This document shows positions 23,201 to 33,854 of a DNA stretch of 64,000 bases, piece by piece. Below the pieces are notes generated by a model. That model did not search any database. It was given only the letters and a program-made list of their open reading frames with translations, and was not told the DNA's origin. The first letter of the stretch is position 1. The number at the start of each line of letters is the position of its first letter. Origin of the DNA: Mycoplasmopsis caviae (GTDB taxonomy: Bacteria > Bacillota_I > Bacilli_A > Mycoplasmatales > Metamycoplasmataceae). The position numbers were made by a program, and so were the translations under genes. Location: assembly GCF_024498215.1 (NCBI RefSeq), contig NZ_CP101806.1, forward strand, positions 1 to 64,000, written 5' to 3'.

Positions 23201-24111
23201 ACAACAAGAGTAAAATGAAAATCCTTGGTTACTTTTTTATTTGAATCTAATAAAGAAGTAAGAGAGAAAGTTGCAGTTAATAATGTTCCGCTTTTTGTTA
23301 GTTTATCAAGAGAAACTTTAAATTTACTTTCATCATATGAGCTTATACTGAAAGCAGTAAGTTGTTTGCTGTTAATTTCTTCATATGTAGAATTGGCATT
23401 AACCAGCGAGACTCTTAAAGACGAGATTGCATCATTAGGAGTTAGTTCATTTTTAAATCCGTTAATAGTTTGTTCTCTTCTTGAACCTAATTTATTGTCA
23501 CTGTTTCTTTTAATAGTGTAATAAATTTTAATACTTGTTGAGTCTGGATATGTGATGTTTAGATCATAAATTGAGTATTTTGTCTCATTTAAATTATAGA
23601 TTTTAAAATCATTGAGACTTTTTATTGAATTATTCTTTTTAGTGTTTTTGTTTATAACATCAAATGAAACATTTTGAGTGCTATCATCAATTTCCTTGGC
23701 ATGATTAGTTTTTGTTTTTGATTTAAAATTATTAAATCTTTTTGTTTGAGTTTTACTTAAATTACCAAAAATATCCCTTACTTTAAATGTTAAAGTTAAA
23801 CTATTATTTATTGTATTCTTTTCAATTTTGTATTCTGTTAAATTATAGAAAGTCTTATCAAAATTAGTAAAAGAAAAATCATCTATTGAATTTATATCTT
23901 CAATAGTTTTACTATTTTCATCCGGAATACTTACCTCAATATTTGATGCATATTCATTAATATTTTTGATGTTATTTTGTTTGCTTTGACAATTACAAGA
24001 AACCAAAGGTAGTGCCAAACTAAGGCTCAATGGGACTATTGCAAATTTCAATTTTTTAATTATTTTTGTATCCTTAAAAAATTTATTTTTTAAATTATAT
24101 ATCTTTGACAA
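20209..24111 (-). CDS. Transglutaminase-like lipoprotein 1 (MAG6410-like, 1300 aa)
   Basis: A 1300-aa lipoprotein with signal segment FAIVPLSLSLALPLVSC. The middle holds a transglutaminase/protease-like core: Cys in GVCHHYGSLTALLL (about residue 633), His in NGVHQILAV and Asp in FSDPTE, the expected C-H-D order. N-terminal beta-rich units and a long C-terminal part flank it. The start is TTG 24111; no ATG is available and an in-frame TAA lies 12 bases upstream. No ribosome site is visible. An IS1202-like element is inserted within a base or two of this start, between it and a 17-A tract, so its native promoter is displaced. It resembles the mycoplasma MAG6410 transglutaminase-related lipoproteins (name from memory). 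Activity could be peptide crosslinking or cleavage; the substrate is unknown. Confidence 0.85.
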
Positions 24112-24135
24112 AAATTCAATTTCTTAACAAAAAAA
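24111..24135. repeat. Left target duplication of IS copy A
   Basis: 25 bases ending in seven A, repeated at 26311-26335 on the other side of the element. The right copy continues into a longer A run, so the original duplication may have been 27 bases as for copy B, with loss of two A. Confidence 0.8.
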
Positions 24136-24231
24136 TAATGGTTTTATTTTATTTTGTCCACCCTGTTTTTATCTTTTATTTTGTCCATTTTTAGGTTTCA
24201 ATTATTATTTTAAAAAAGGAGAATTTAAATT

Positions 24232-25635
24232 ATGGAAAATCTTGTAATTAAAACCAGATTTCAAGCAGTTGATACAGGTAAAACAACTGATTATGAAGAT
24301 AAAAAAATTTTAGATTTAAAAAATTCAACAATATTGAAATAGACCAAATGCCGAAATATCAAAAATATTAGGAAAATTGGGTTGTAGAACATCAACAAAA
24401 ACAATTAAAAGATATAGAAATCAAATATTGATTGCATCTACAAATAACCAAGATGCAATCAGTATATCACATGGTAATAAAAATAAACTTAGGGGTGTGA
24501 AAGTAAGTGATTCAGTTATTATTGATTTAACTAATAGATATTATGAATTAGTGGAACATATTGAGAAAATATCAAAAGGTGATCTTAGTGTAGCCTTGTT
24601 GCATTTTTACAATAATGAGCCTTACTAATGATGAAAAAAATTGTTGCCTTTCACTACCTTTTATAAAAGAATGCTTAGACTTGGTTATTGCAGTTCATAT
24701 GCAACGAGAAAAGTAAAAAATGAGCTAAGAGAAGAAGAATGTTTTTAGAAAACGGTCAAGATATTTCTAAAATCGAGGCACAGTTTATTAAAATTTATGA
24801 AAAAATTCTAAATAAAAATCCATTAAAAGGTGTTTACCAAAATAAAAGTTCTGACTATGATTTTGGGCAAATTATTGAAATTGATGCAACACCACTTCAT
24901 CTTTTTGGAGAAAGTAAGAAGTACCATATTTATAATGCTGTTGATGCGGCAACAAAAAGTTTGTTAGCAATCTGAATTGACATTGAGGAAACAACAATTG
25001 GATATCAAAATCTTCTAACACAATTATTTAAAAGGTATGGCATTCCACAAGTAATAATAACGGATAGAAGAAGAACTTTTTGAGGTTCAGATAGTACAAG
25101 AACAGCTATGGAAGAAGCACTAAATGCAAGAGGAATTGAACTTATAACAAGCAGCAATCCAAAGGCAAAACCAAATGTTGAAAGATCATTTTGAACATTG
25201 CAAAGATGAATAGGAACATTCTTTCATACAAACGGAATCAACTGTTTTGAAGACTTTTTGGGAAAAATTGAACTTTTAATTGATGAATACAACAAACAAT
25301 TTAAAAAGGCCGAAGCAGTAAGTAAAAAATCAAATGTTTTTAGAAAGCCAAATACTGAAATTTTTGAAGAAGAGATGAATCTTGTAATTAAAAGAAAAAT
25401 AGTTAATCATACTGTGAGATATGACAACAAATATCTTGCTCCATTTGATAATAATGGCGCTAGGGTTTCTATGTTTGAAAGTGGAGAGGCAAAGCTTATG
25501 GTAACTCCTGAAAATAAATTATTCTTTGTTGAGGGGAAAAGAAAATATGAAGCCAGAGTACCGAAAGGAAACGAATTGAGTGCAATCGATGTATATGCAA
25601 TATCAAAAATCTTGATCCACAACATCAAGGTGTAA
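24232..25635 (+). pseudogene. IS1202-like DDE transposase, frameshifted (copy A)
   Basis: From ATG 24232 the frame stops at 24341 after an A6 run; one fewer A there would continue into the helix-turn-helix region (RTSTKTIKRYRNQIL). Further frame changes occur near 24625 and 24738. From 24739 to 25635 the catalytic half is one open frame of 298 aa with the DDE core: IIEIDATPLHLF, the ITDRRRTF block and the KPNVERSFW Glu region, with several TGA Trp codons. The same upstream breaks are present in copy B, so they predate the last transposition or are bypassed by slippage. Mobilisation in trans by an intact copy elsewhere is possible. Confidence 0.75.
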
Positions 25636-25653
25636 GAGCCTACAATTAAAACC

Positions 25654-25845
25654 ATGCTTCATAATAGAACATGAACATCCAGTACATTTGAAAAACTTGA
25701 AAATATATTTAAGAATTCTGCAAACCCAAACAATAAAGACATTGAATTTATTAAAAAACTATTAAGTGAAAATCTTGAAAAGTTAAATGATATTACAAAA
25801 GAAATGAAGGAATTTATTGACGCTAATTACAAATCATTTAAGTAA
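25654..25845 (+). CDS. Short frame after the transposase (copy A)
   Basis: 63-aa frame MLHNRTWTSSTFEKLENIF, in the same frame as the transposase but after its TAA. It may be the C-terminal end of the transposase cut off by a nonsense codon, or an independent small gene. In copy B one A is missing in its A run, which breaks it. No domain recognised. Confidence 0.35.
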
Positions 25846-25855
25846 GTTTTTCTTG

Positions 25856-26007
25856 TTTCTTCTTTTTAAAAAGAAGAAAGCCTGTCTTAGCAAGACAAAA
25901 AGAAGTTTTGCTTCTTAAGACCGACAGGTCTTAATAAGAGCCAACGGCTCAATACTTATTAAATAAGTTATTTTTTATTTCAATCAACAATTTATTTGTT
26001 GATTGAA
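25856..26007. repeat. Train of seven consecutive hairpins in IS copy A
   Basis: Seven inverted repeats lie end to end in 152 bp: 25856-25879 (12-bp perfect palindrome), 25883-25897 (TGTCTT/AAGACA), 25900-25916 (AAGAAG/CTTCTT), 25917-25932 (AAGACC/GGTCTT), 25938-25950 (GAGCC/GGCTC), 25955-25967 (CTTATT/AATAAG) and 25979-26007 (12-bp stem, 5-base loop). Copy B has the same train at 49745-49895, with small changes that keep the stems paired. It lies between the coding part and the right end of the IS. Confidence 0.85.
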
Positions 26008-26310
26008 GAATATTTAAAAGAAATTAACAAATGATGTCAATCCCCAAAAGTTATGAAAAAACTTTAGGATTGAAGACAAAATGAATTAATTAAAAGCAAC
26101 TTCTTAATGATGTTGTATGTTTTAATATGCAAAATTTTAAAAAATGTAATTTAACATTTAAAAATGCGGTAAACCTTAATGTTGTACACACAAAAACAAA
26201 AAAATAACACATTTTTTGCTGTTTTAGTTAAAAAAATAGCCAAACTTTTATGTGTTTTGGCTATAATTTTTACAACCTTAAAAATTGGACAAAATAGAAG
26301 AAAATTATCA

Positions 26311-26335
26311 AAAATTCAATTTCTTAACAAAAAAA
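26311..26335. repeat. Right target duplication of IS copy A
   Basis: Matches 24111-24135. It runs directly into the poly-A tract. Confidence 0.8.
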
Positions 26336-26345
26336 AAAAAAAAAA
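26329..26345. repeat. Poly-A tract of 17 (poly-T on the lipoprotein strand)
   Basis: The longest homopolymer in the window. Before IS insertion it lay about 20 bp upstream of the TTG start of transglutaminase lipoprotein 1. Homopolymer tracts in lipoprotein promoters are a known phase-switch device in mycoplasmas; here that role is inferred. Confidence 0.7.
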
Positions 26346-26484
26346 CGAGACCTTTTTACCAAAAAGCCTGTTTTAAAGGGGAAAAATTAAATTTTAAGCA
26401 AAAAAAGTGTAAAAATATTTCATTAATTTTTACAAAAGTGTAACAATTTTTGACCTTTTATGATCAAAGTGCAAACAAAAACCA

Positions 26485-26509
26485 GAAGCAGAAAATTACA
26501 AATTGCTTC
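26485..26509 (-). terminator. Hairpin after transglutaminase-like lipoprotein 2
   Basis: Stem GAAGCA / TGCTTC eleven bases past the stop at 26520, followed on the minus strand by TGGTTTTTG. Weak but well placed. Confidence 0.5.
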
Positions 26510-26519
26510 CGTTTTTAAA

Positions 26520-28964
26520 TTATTTAATTGCTACTTGTTCAGCATCTGAACAAAGTATATTTAAAGCAGGATTTGATTTTACTCTTACAAAATACACACT
26601 GTCTGGGTGTTCAACATTAATGTGATTATTTGTTACTGAATGTCATTGTTCATTTGGTCTTCAGGTTTTTATTATTTCTCCATTGTTATTTATTTCATGA
26701 AGATAACCAATACAATATTCCATCATATTGTTTACACCAACAATTTGTTTCTTGTTTATTACCTTTAAATTTCTAGGTTGTTTATATTGTCTGAAATTTA
26801 CTAGGCTTCTAATTTCTGATGAGAAAGAACCGTTTGTACTTCTTTCAGCAACTCAAAAATCAGTTTCAATTTTTAGTGTTAGTATTCCGTCAGCCGGCAT
26901 CTTGTACCAATTGAATCCATTGTTTAATGAATAATATGTATTGTTGGTAAAACCACTAAATTTAACTTTTTTATTTCCTTCTATTGAGTACTTAATATCA
27001 GGTGAATTAAGATGATTTTGAATTAGTGCTAATTTGTTAGATTGATTATTAAAATTAAATTGGTAACTTGGGTGTGTTATGTTTAAATCAATTTTTGCAT
27101 TTTTTTCTGTAACAAGATTCAACACATCTCTTAATTTAATGGTATATGTTTTATTATCAGTTGTTTTGATTTCATCAATGTTTGCAAAATTCATTGTAAT
27201 TCCAAAGGTGTCTGTGAAATTAAGAGAGAAGTTTTCTTTTACAAGATTAGCAACAGAATTGTTAAATGTAACTTGTATTTCTTTTTGATTGATAAATTTT
27301 GCATCAGTAATGTTTATAGTAGTTGGATTGTTAATATTAAGATCGCTAAATTTGCTTGCTACCTCTTCTTTTGATAGTTTAAGAATTATGCAATGATATT
27401 TATTGTTTGTGTGATAATAAGCCTTTCCATTATTGAATCATTCATGATCAAAACCAATATAATTTTTTAGTCTAGAAAGCATTGAAAAATATAAAGTATC
27501 TTTAAAAATGAGTCTAAAATGATATTTACCATCTTTAATATATGGTTTCATTAATTGGTTTTTAAGTATTGCATGAATGTCTGAAGTGTCTGCAGGATCA
27601 AAATTTAATTTATCGCCATTTACAAATGTTCCTTCTTTTTCATAGACAAGATACCTTAAATCCTTTGCACCACCTTTATCAAGAATATTTTTTCTAATTT
27701 CTCTTTGCTTTACCATATCGCTTGGTCTTGCTAAGAAATAATTTGTTTCATATTTATTTCTATGTCATGGTTGTTCAGTTTGATTTCATGTTGTGTCAAT
27801 TAAGTATCATTTACCATCAATTAAAGCATAATTTCATGCATGAGCAGTTGTATTATTTTGTTTTGATAATTCAGGTGTATCCTTGATTATATTTCCATCA
27901 GCATATACAACATCATCAAAACCTGAATTTATTGTTAGACTTTGAAAAAATCTTGCAAAACCCTCACAAACGGCTCTCCTGTATCCAGCCGCCGCATGGA
28001 GTTGCTTGTATTTAGTCATACTATCCAAATCGTATGTTATGTAATCTACTATATAGTTGTTTATTGCAAGCATTCTTTCAATCTTATCTTCAATATTTGA
28101 GAAATAAGAAGCGATTTTTCTAATATTTGCATATGTCTTAATGCTCTTTTCTTCTCAATCCGCCGATTGATCACCATGAACTTTTATAGCAGCTGAATAG
28201 TAATTGTTCGTTTGCTTATTTTTTAATCAAACTAGGTAGTCATATACAGAATCAGTTCAATTTGTATTATTTTTCAAACCTTTAATTAAACCATTATTTT
28301 CAATATCGAATTCTCTATTTGCATTTTGTTTAAATTCATCAAGGGTTTCTATATTTTGACCATTTTTAATAAAAACATCAAAATCATTTAGTGAAAGGTT
28401 TGTGTCACCAAATTTTAATTGGAATGAATCATCTTTTTTAATTTTCACAAAGTCTGTATTAAGTGAAACAGTTGAATTTATAAAACCACCATTTAAATCT
28501 AATTTAGCAAGTTTATTTTTTATTTCTTGGCTTGTAGCATTTTGATCTATGTAATTAGGTAATTTACTATTTTCTATTGTAGCAGTATTATTAATTTTTC
28601 AATCAATATTAGGTACAGTAAAAATAGGTTTAGCCGGTGTTAACCTACTTGCAGGAGTGCTAACAACATTTGGATTAGAAGGCTGATTTGGAGTTGTATT
28701 AGGTTTTGGTTTGTCAATCTTCTTAGCAGGAGTTAGTGTCATTGCAGGGCTAATTTTTCCTACAGGAGTAGATGGCTGATTTGGAGTTGTATTAGGTTTT
28801 GGTTTGTCAATCTTCTTAGCAGGCTTTAGTTTTATTGCCTCAGTTTCAGTTGAAACACCTGGTTGGTTTGGCACATTCTTAATACCTGAACCACATGATG
28901 AACTAATGAATATTGGTAGTACAACACTTGGTAATAAGGCAACTAATATTTTTTTCTTTTTCAT
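26520..28964 (-). CDS. Transglutaminase-like lipoprotein 2
   Basis: An 814-aa lipoprotein with signal MKKKKILVALLPSVVLP and lipobox ISSSC. After the signal comes a proline-rich linker with a repeated unit (KKIDKPKPNTTPNQPS twice). The transglutaminase core has Cys in RRAVCEGFARFF (about residue 333), His in TTAHAWNYALIDG and Asp in WYLIDTTW, a full C-H-D set. The C-terminal half is beta-rich with Ig-like features and ends ACSD-like (LCSDAEQVAIK). MKKKK at 28964 is preferred over ATG 28985 because the paralogs start there. It is the closest paralog of lipoprotein 3, with a hairpin and a TATAAT box between them, so it probably has its own promoter. Confidence 0.88.
28681..28823. repeat. In-frame 93-bp period repeat in lipoprotein 2 linker
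   Basis: An exact 50-base block at 28681-28730 recurs at 28774-28823, offset 93 bases (31 codons). It encodes the proline/lysine-rich linker unit. In-frame spacing means that copy number changes would lengthen or shorten the stalk without breaking the gene. Confidence 0.8.
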
Positions 28965-28996
28965 AATATCATTCTCATTTTCCATTCTATATATTA

Positions 28997-29002
28997 ATTA
29001 TA
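28997..29002 (-). promoter_or_regulatory. Candidate -10 box for lipoprotein 2
   Basis: TATAAT on the minus strand, about 33 bases upstream of the MKKKK start. No convincing -35, as is common in mycoplasmas. Confidence 0.4.
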
Positions 29003-29058
29003 ATTACTTTATCGTTAAAAAAGAAATTTTTTAAAGATTATTGGTCAGTCAAAAATTT

Positions 29059-29089
29059 ACCAAAAAAACTATAAAACAGTTGTTTTGGT
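29059..29089 (-). terminator. Hairpin with recurrent loop after lipoprotein 3
   Basis: On the minus strand ACCAAAA and AACT pair with AGTT and TTTTGGT around GTTTTAT; the 3' arm is itself T-rich. It begins 28 bases past the stop at 29117. Confidence 0.55.
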
Positions 29090-29116
29090 AAATTTGATTG
29101 TTAATAATTTTTATTT

Positions 29117-31552
29117 TTATGTTGTAACATGAACTGAATCTGAACAAGCAAGACCAAGTGCTTGGTTTGATTTTACCCTTACAAAGTAAACTGATCCAGG
29201 GTGTTCAATATTAATATGATTATTTTTTACTTGATGTCATTCATCGCTTGGATATCATTTCTTTGTCGTTGTACCATCAACTGTTTCATCAACAGAATAA
29301 CCAATGCAGTATTCCATCATATTGTTTACACCAACAATTTGCTTACTGTTAACAACGCTAATTTTTCAAGGTTGTTTATATTGTCTAAGATAAACTTCAT
29401 CGCTTACTTTTGATGAAAAAGCACCGTTAGTACCTTTTTCAAAAAATAATATTTTTGGTTCTATTTTAAAATCAATTATTCCATTTTCAGGCATTTTGAA
29501 TCAATTTAGACCATTATTTATTGAATAGTAAGTATTGCTTGTAAAACCTGAAAACTTAATTTCTTTATTCTTAATAAATTCATAAGTAATTTTGGGTTCA
29601 CTTGCTCAAACTTGAATTGGCTTAAGTATATTATTAGCATTATTAAAGTTAAATTGATAACTTGGATGAGATATGCCTAAATCAACTAAAGCACTTTGCT
29701 CTGTAACTAAATTTACAATATTTTTCAATTTTAAAGCATATGTCTTATTATCATTGCTCTTCACTATTTCATCAACATCAGCAAAGTTCATTGTAACATT
29801 AAAGGAATCTTTAACATTCAATTTAAAGTTTTCTTTTGTCAAATTTTCAACAGGTGATGATAATGTAACATTGATTTCTTTATTACTAATGAATTTTGCT
29901 TCTGTAACATTAACGCTTGTAGGATTATTAATATTTAGGTCCGCAAATTTTGAAGCAACTTCATCCTTAGTCAATTTAACCCTTAGGCAAACATAACCAT
30001 TTTCTTCATCATAAGTAACTTTATTATGAGAGCCATATAATCTACTAAGGCCAAGATATTTTCTTAGTTTATTGCTAATGTTGTTATATAAAACTTTCTT
30101 AAATATTAAAGTAAAAACATAATTATCGTTTTCAATAGTAGGATTAAGAACCTGTTTTCTTAAAAATTTCTCAATATCAGAAGTGTCATCAGGTTCTATG
30201 CCAAGATCACTACTACTTAAAAATTTGCCTTCTTTTTCATAAGCAAAACTTCTAAGATCTTTTTTTGCTGAGTTGTCAAGAAACTCTTGTTTTATTACTC
30301 TAATTAGTTTCATATCAGTAGGTCTAGCTAAAAAGTAATTAGTTCTATATTTATTTCTATGTCATGGAAATTTATTTTGGTTTCAAGTAGGGTCTATTAA
30401 ATATCAACCATCTTTCAATTTAACATAGTTTCAAGCATGATAGACAATTTGACCTGACTTAATGATTTCTTTGGCTTTTTCACCTAAAATATCTCCAGTA
30501 GCATATAAAACATTTTCAAAACCAGCAAAAGTAGCTAATTGATGAAATAATCTAGCATAACCATCACAGACTGCTTTTCTTAGTGCTGCTGCACCAAAAA
30601 GTTGAAATGTTTTTTCATAGGTATTTAAATCATAGGTTAAAAAGTCGCTTACATAATTGTTAATAGCATATAACTTTTCAACTTCATCTTCAATGTTTGA
30701 AAAATAAGAAGCAATCTTTTTAATGTTTTGATATGATAGATTACCTAATCTTTCTCTTTCGGCAGTTTTATCACTTTCCATTTTTATACCAATTGAAAAG
30801 TAACTATTGCTTTTCTTATGTTTTAGTCAAATTAAATGATCATATATACTATCGCTTTTATTATCAATGCTTCTTAATCCTATTATTTGACCAGTATTAT
30901 CAATATCAAAAAATTTATTACTATTTTGTTGAAATTCAGCAAGAGTTTTTATTTCTTGTCCATCGCGTATAAGGATGTCAAAGTCGCCTAATAAAATATT
31001 ACTATTACCAAATTTAAGTTGGAATTTATCATCTTTTTTAAGAACTAAAAAATCTGTATTTAATCTTTCATCAGTATTAATAAAACCACCATTAATATCC
31101 AAGTTAATTAACTTGCTTTTTATAGTTTCATTAGATGCACTAGAGTCAATAAAGTTTGGTAGTTGACTATTTTGTAATGTCGCGTTATTACTAATTTTTT
31201 GATCTATATTTGGTTTTGGAACACTTACCTTTTTAGCAGGGGTCAGCCTGCTTGCAGGAGTGTGTTGAATAGCAGGAGTTAATTTTGTTTTTTTAACTTC
31301 AATTGGGCTAGTTGGCTGCTTAGGTGTTGGGTCTTTCTGTTTTTTCTTTTCAGTTGGAGAATTATTTGGTTGACTAGGAGTTGGAGTTGATTGATCTATT
31401 TTTTTAGCAGGCCTTAGTTTTATTAGTGGTGTTTCAGCCAAAATATTTGGTTGATCAGGATCATTATAAACTTTATTACCACATGAAGCACTAATTAATA
31501 TAGGCAAAGCGACACATGGCAACAGAGTAATTAATATCTTTTTCTTTTTCAT
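29117..31552 (-). CDS. Transglutaminase-like lipoprotein 3
   Basis: An 811-aa lipoprotein: signal MKKKKILITLLPCVALP, lipobox ISASC, proline/lysine-rich linker, then the core with Cys in RKAVCDGYARLF, His in IVYHAWNYVKL and Asp in WYLIDPTW. Triad complete. Close to lipoprotein 2 along the whole length (DLRSFAYEKEGKF against DLRYLVYEKEGTF; both end with a SVYFVRVKSN block). It is the last gene of a run 38370-29117 in which lipoproteins 6, 5, 4 and 3 follow with gaps of 9-29 bp, so it is probably read from the promoter in front of lipoprotein 6. Confidence 0.88.
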
Positions 31553-31569
31553 AATATCATTTCTTGGAT

Positions 31570-33825
31570 TTATTTGGTGTCGAGTTCCTTTATATCTGAA
31601 CTATAAAGTTTATATTCATTGCTTGACTTGTATCGAATTTTATATTTTTGACCTGGATATTCAACTTTAATATAACCATTAGTTACAGGATGTCATTCGT
31701 GCGTACCTTCAATGTTATATTCCATTATGTTGCTTACATTAGTTATATATTTTTTATCAGCCGATAGTTGTGGTTCTAAAAATGAACTAAACCTTGTAAT
31801 AGCAAAACGTTGAATACTAAAAACCTTGCCACTTGTAGGATCTATACTTTGAACAAGTAAGTATTCATTAAGTGGACCAACATCAAAACTTGTACCAGGG
31901 ACATAATTATTTCATTTTACGCTCTTATTTATTTTTCAATCAATAAATGCGTATTTTATTATGTTAGTAGTATTTTCAAATTTAACACGGCGACCACTTT
32001 CAATAATATATTGAGCAGGAGTGTGGTTTTTATAACTACTTGAGAAATCTATTTCATTCTTATTGTTTACAAAAGTGAAAGTGTAACCTAGACGATTAAT
32101 TTCAAAATTAATTTTTGCGTTTTGAATATGGCTTAGGTTAATTGTGTTTTTTAGACTTAAGGTAACCTTTTTGCCTTCACCAGAAGTTTCAAATTTATCT
32201 ACATCGCCATAGCGTAATTCAACACCTGTTGCATCTTTGAAAGTTAGTTTGAAACATTCCTTAATAAAGCCATCAACTTTTTTATCAAAGGTAAATTCAA
32301 CTTTGTTTTCATTAATTAATTTAGCACTAAGAATTTTAATTTCTTCATTCTTGTCAAAATCTAAATCAGTGAATTTTTGCTTAAGCAAGTTTATTGATCT
32401 CATTGTATGTCTATAAAAATAACCATGTTCAGCAGCACCTTCACGCAACCTAAGTCCATTACCAAGCTCCTGGTCGATACTTTGCATCAATGAAACAGGA
32501 TATACTAAGCCAATTGAATATTTATTATCCTTGCTTCTACACCCAGATATAATTTGCATCTTCATTACTTTATGTAAGTCATTAAATTCATTAACCATTA
32601 AACCATCTTTTTCAAAAGGATAGTGTCTATATTCCTTAGCTTCATCTGCTGTGTCTTGAACACCAAAACGCGATTTACTCATCAATTGACCTTTAAGCAA
32701 GAAAGTTGTCATTTCATTTTTGCCTCTATAAACTTTCTTGTTTTCATCATCATTTCATGTTGTATCTAAATAATATCAATGACCATCAATTTTTACTTTG
32801 TTTCAAGCGTGTCTGTCTGATTTAGGTTTTAATCAATCTTCTTGTAATTCAATATCTTCAAAGCCTGAATAACTTGCAATTCTTTGAACCATTCTTGAGT
32901 AGCCTTCGCAAGTGGCAATTAATTCATTAATACCAAAGTAATCTTGATTTTTTCGACCAACTCTCTTCATGTTATATTTTAAGGCGTTCATTACAAAGTT
33001 ATTAATTGCCAGAATTCTTTCAACTCTGTCTTCGATGCTTGTGAAGTAATTAGCAATACGTTTAAATGCTTCGTCACCTTTTTCAACCATTTCATCAGTT
33101 TCAGCATCTTCTGTGTTTAATACATTTACACTAAGAGAAAAGTAATTGTTTGTAGATTTTTCCTTTATTCAAATACCATCAATATAATCTTCTGAATTAT
33201 TGAAAGAACAATTTTCATTACATTTTATTAAACCTGTTTTTGAAACTGTTAGCAATTTTGAAGCCAAAGCATTATACTCATCTAATGTATAAACATTTCC
33301 ATCATGTTTTACAAAAACCTCGGTATCACTTTCATTAAGATTTTGGTTACCTAATTTAATTTGAAATTCCTTACCTTTTCTTAAAGAAATTTTTTCTGCG
33401 TTTAATCTTTTGTTTGTATCAACAAAACCGTAATTGTGTTTAAAGTATAATAACTTGTCCTTTAATTGTGCAGTGGTCAAATTTGGGTCAATTCAGTTTG
33501 GTAATTTTTCCTTATTCAAAGGATTTATAGTAATATTTGGCTTACTAATTGGTGGATTGGGATTATATGGTTTAGATGGTATAAGGGAAACTCACGGTTT
33601 ACCTTGGTCAGGTGCAGGTTGATCTTTTTTAACAGGTGTCGCAGGTTTTAGCGTATGAGGTTTTGGATACACTTTTGCTGGTGTTAGTGGAGTTGATGGC
33701 ACTGATGTATTTGGATTATTTGGGTCATTAGGTAAATTTTTAACCTGAGTACCACAAGATGAACTAACAAAGGTTGGCAGTGCTAAACCAAATGAAAATC
33801 CAATAAGTAATCTCTTCTTCTTCAT
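31570..33825 (-). CDS. Transglutaminase-like lipoprotein 4
   Basis: A 751-aa lipoprotein: signal MKKKRLLIGFSFGLALP, lipobox VSSSC, proline-rich linker, core with Cys in ATCEGYSRMVQRI, His in DRHAWNKVKIDG and Asp in WYYLDTTW. It belongs with lipoproteins 5 and 6 (shared LPNWIDP opening, KHNYGFV, and HAWNKVKID blocks). The MKKK start at 33825 is preferred over ATG 33846 by comparison with the paralogs. Seventeen bases separate its stop from the start of lipoprotein 3. Confidence 0.88.
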
Positions 33826-33854
33826 AATATCATTCCCTGAAATCATTATGATTT

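Larger units (their letters stand above)
24136..26310 (+). mobile_element. IS1202-like insertion sequence, copy A (2175 bp)
   Basis: Ends are imperfect inverted repeats (20 of 25 match; shared core ATTTTGTCCA). A 25-27-bp target duplication flanks it, and the second copy at 48029-50198 has a perfect 27-bp one, a length typical of the IS1202 group. It encodes a DDE transposase in pieces, a short downstream frame, and a train of hairpins near the right end. A second ATTTTGTCCA block lies about 30 bp inside the left end. Family assignment rests on duplication length and integrase-like domain, and is moderately sure. Confidence 0.85.

Noticed and set aside
25856-26007. CRISPR array
   Set aside because: The successive hairpins are all different; there is no repeated unit with spacers. 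No cas genes occur in the window.
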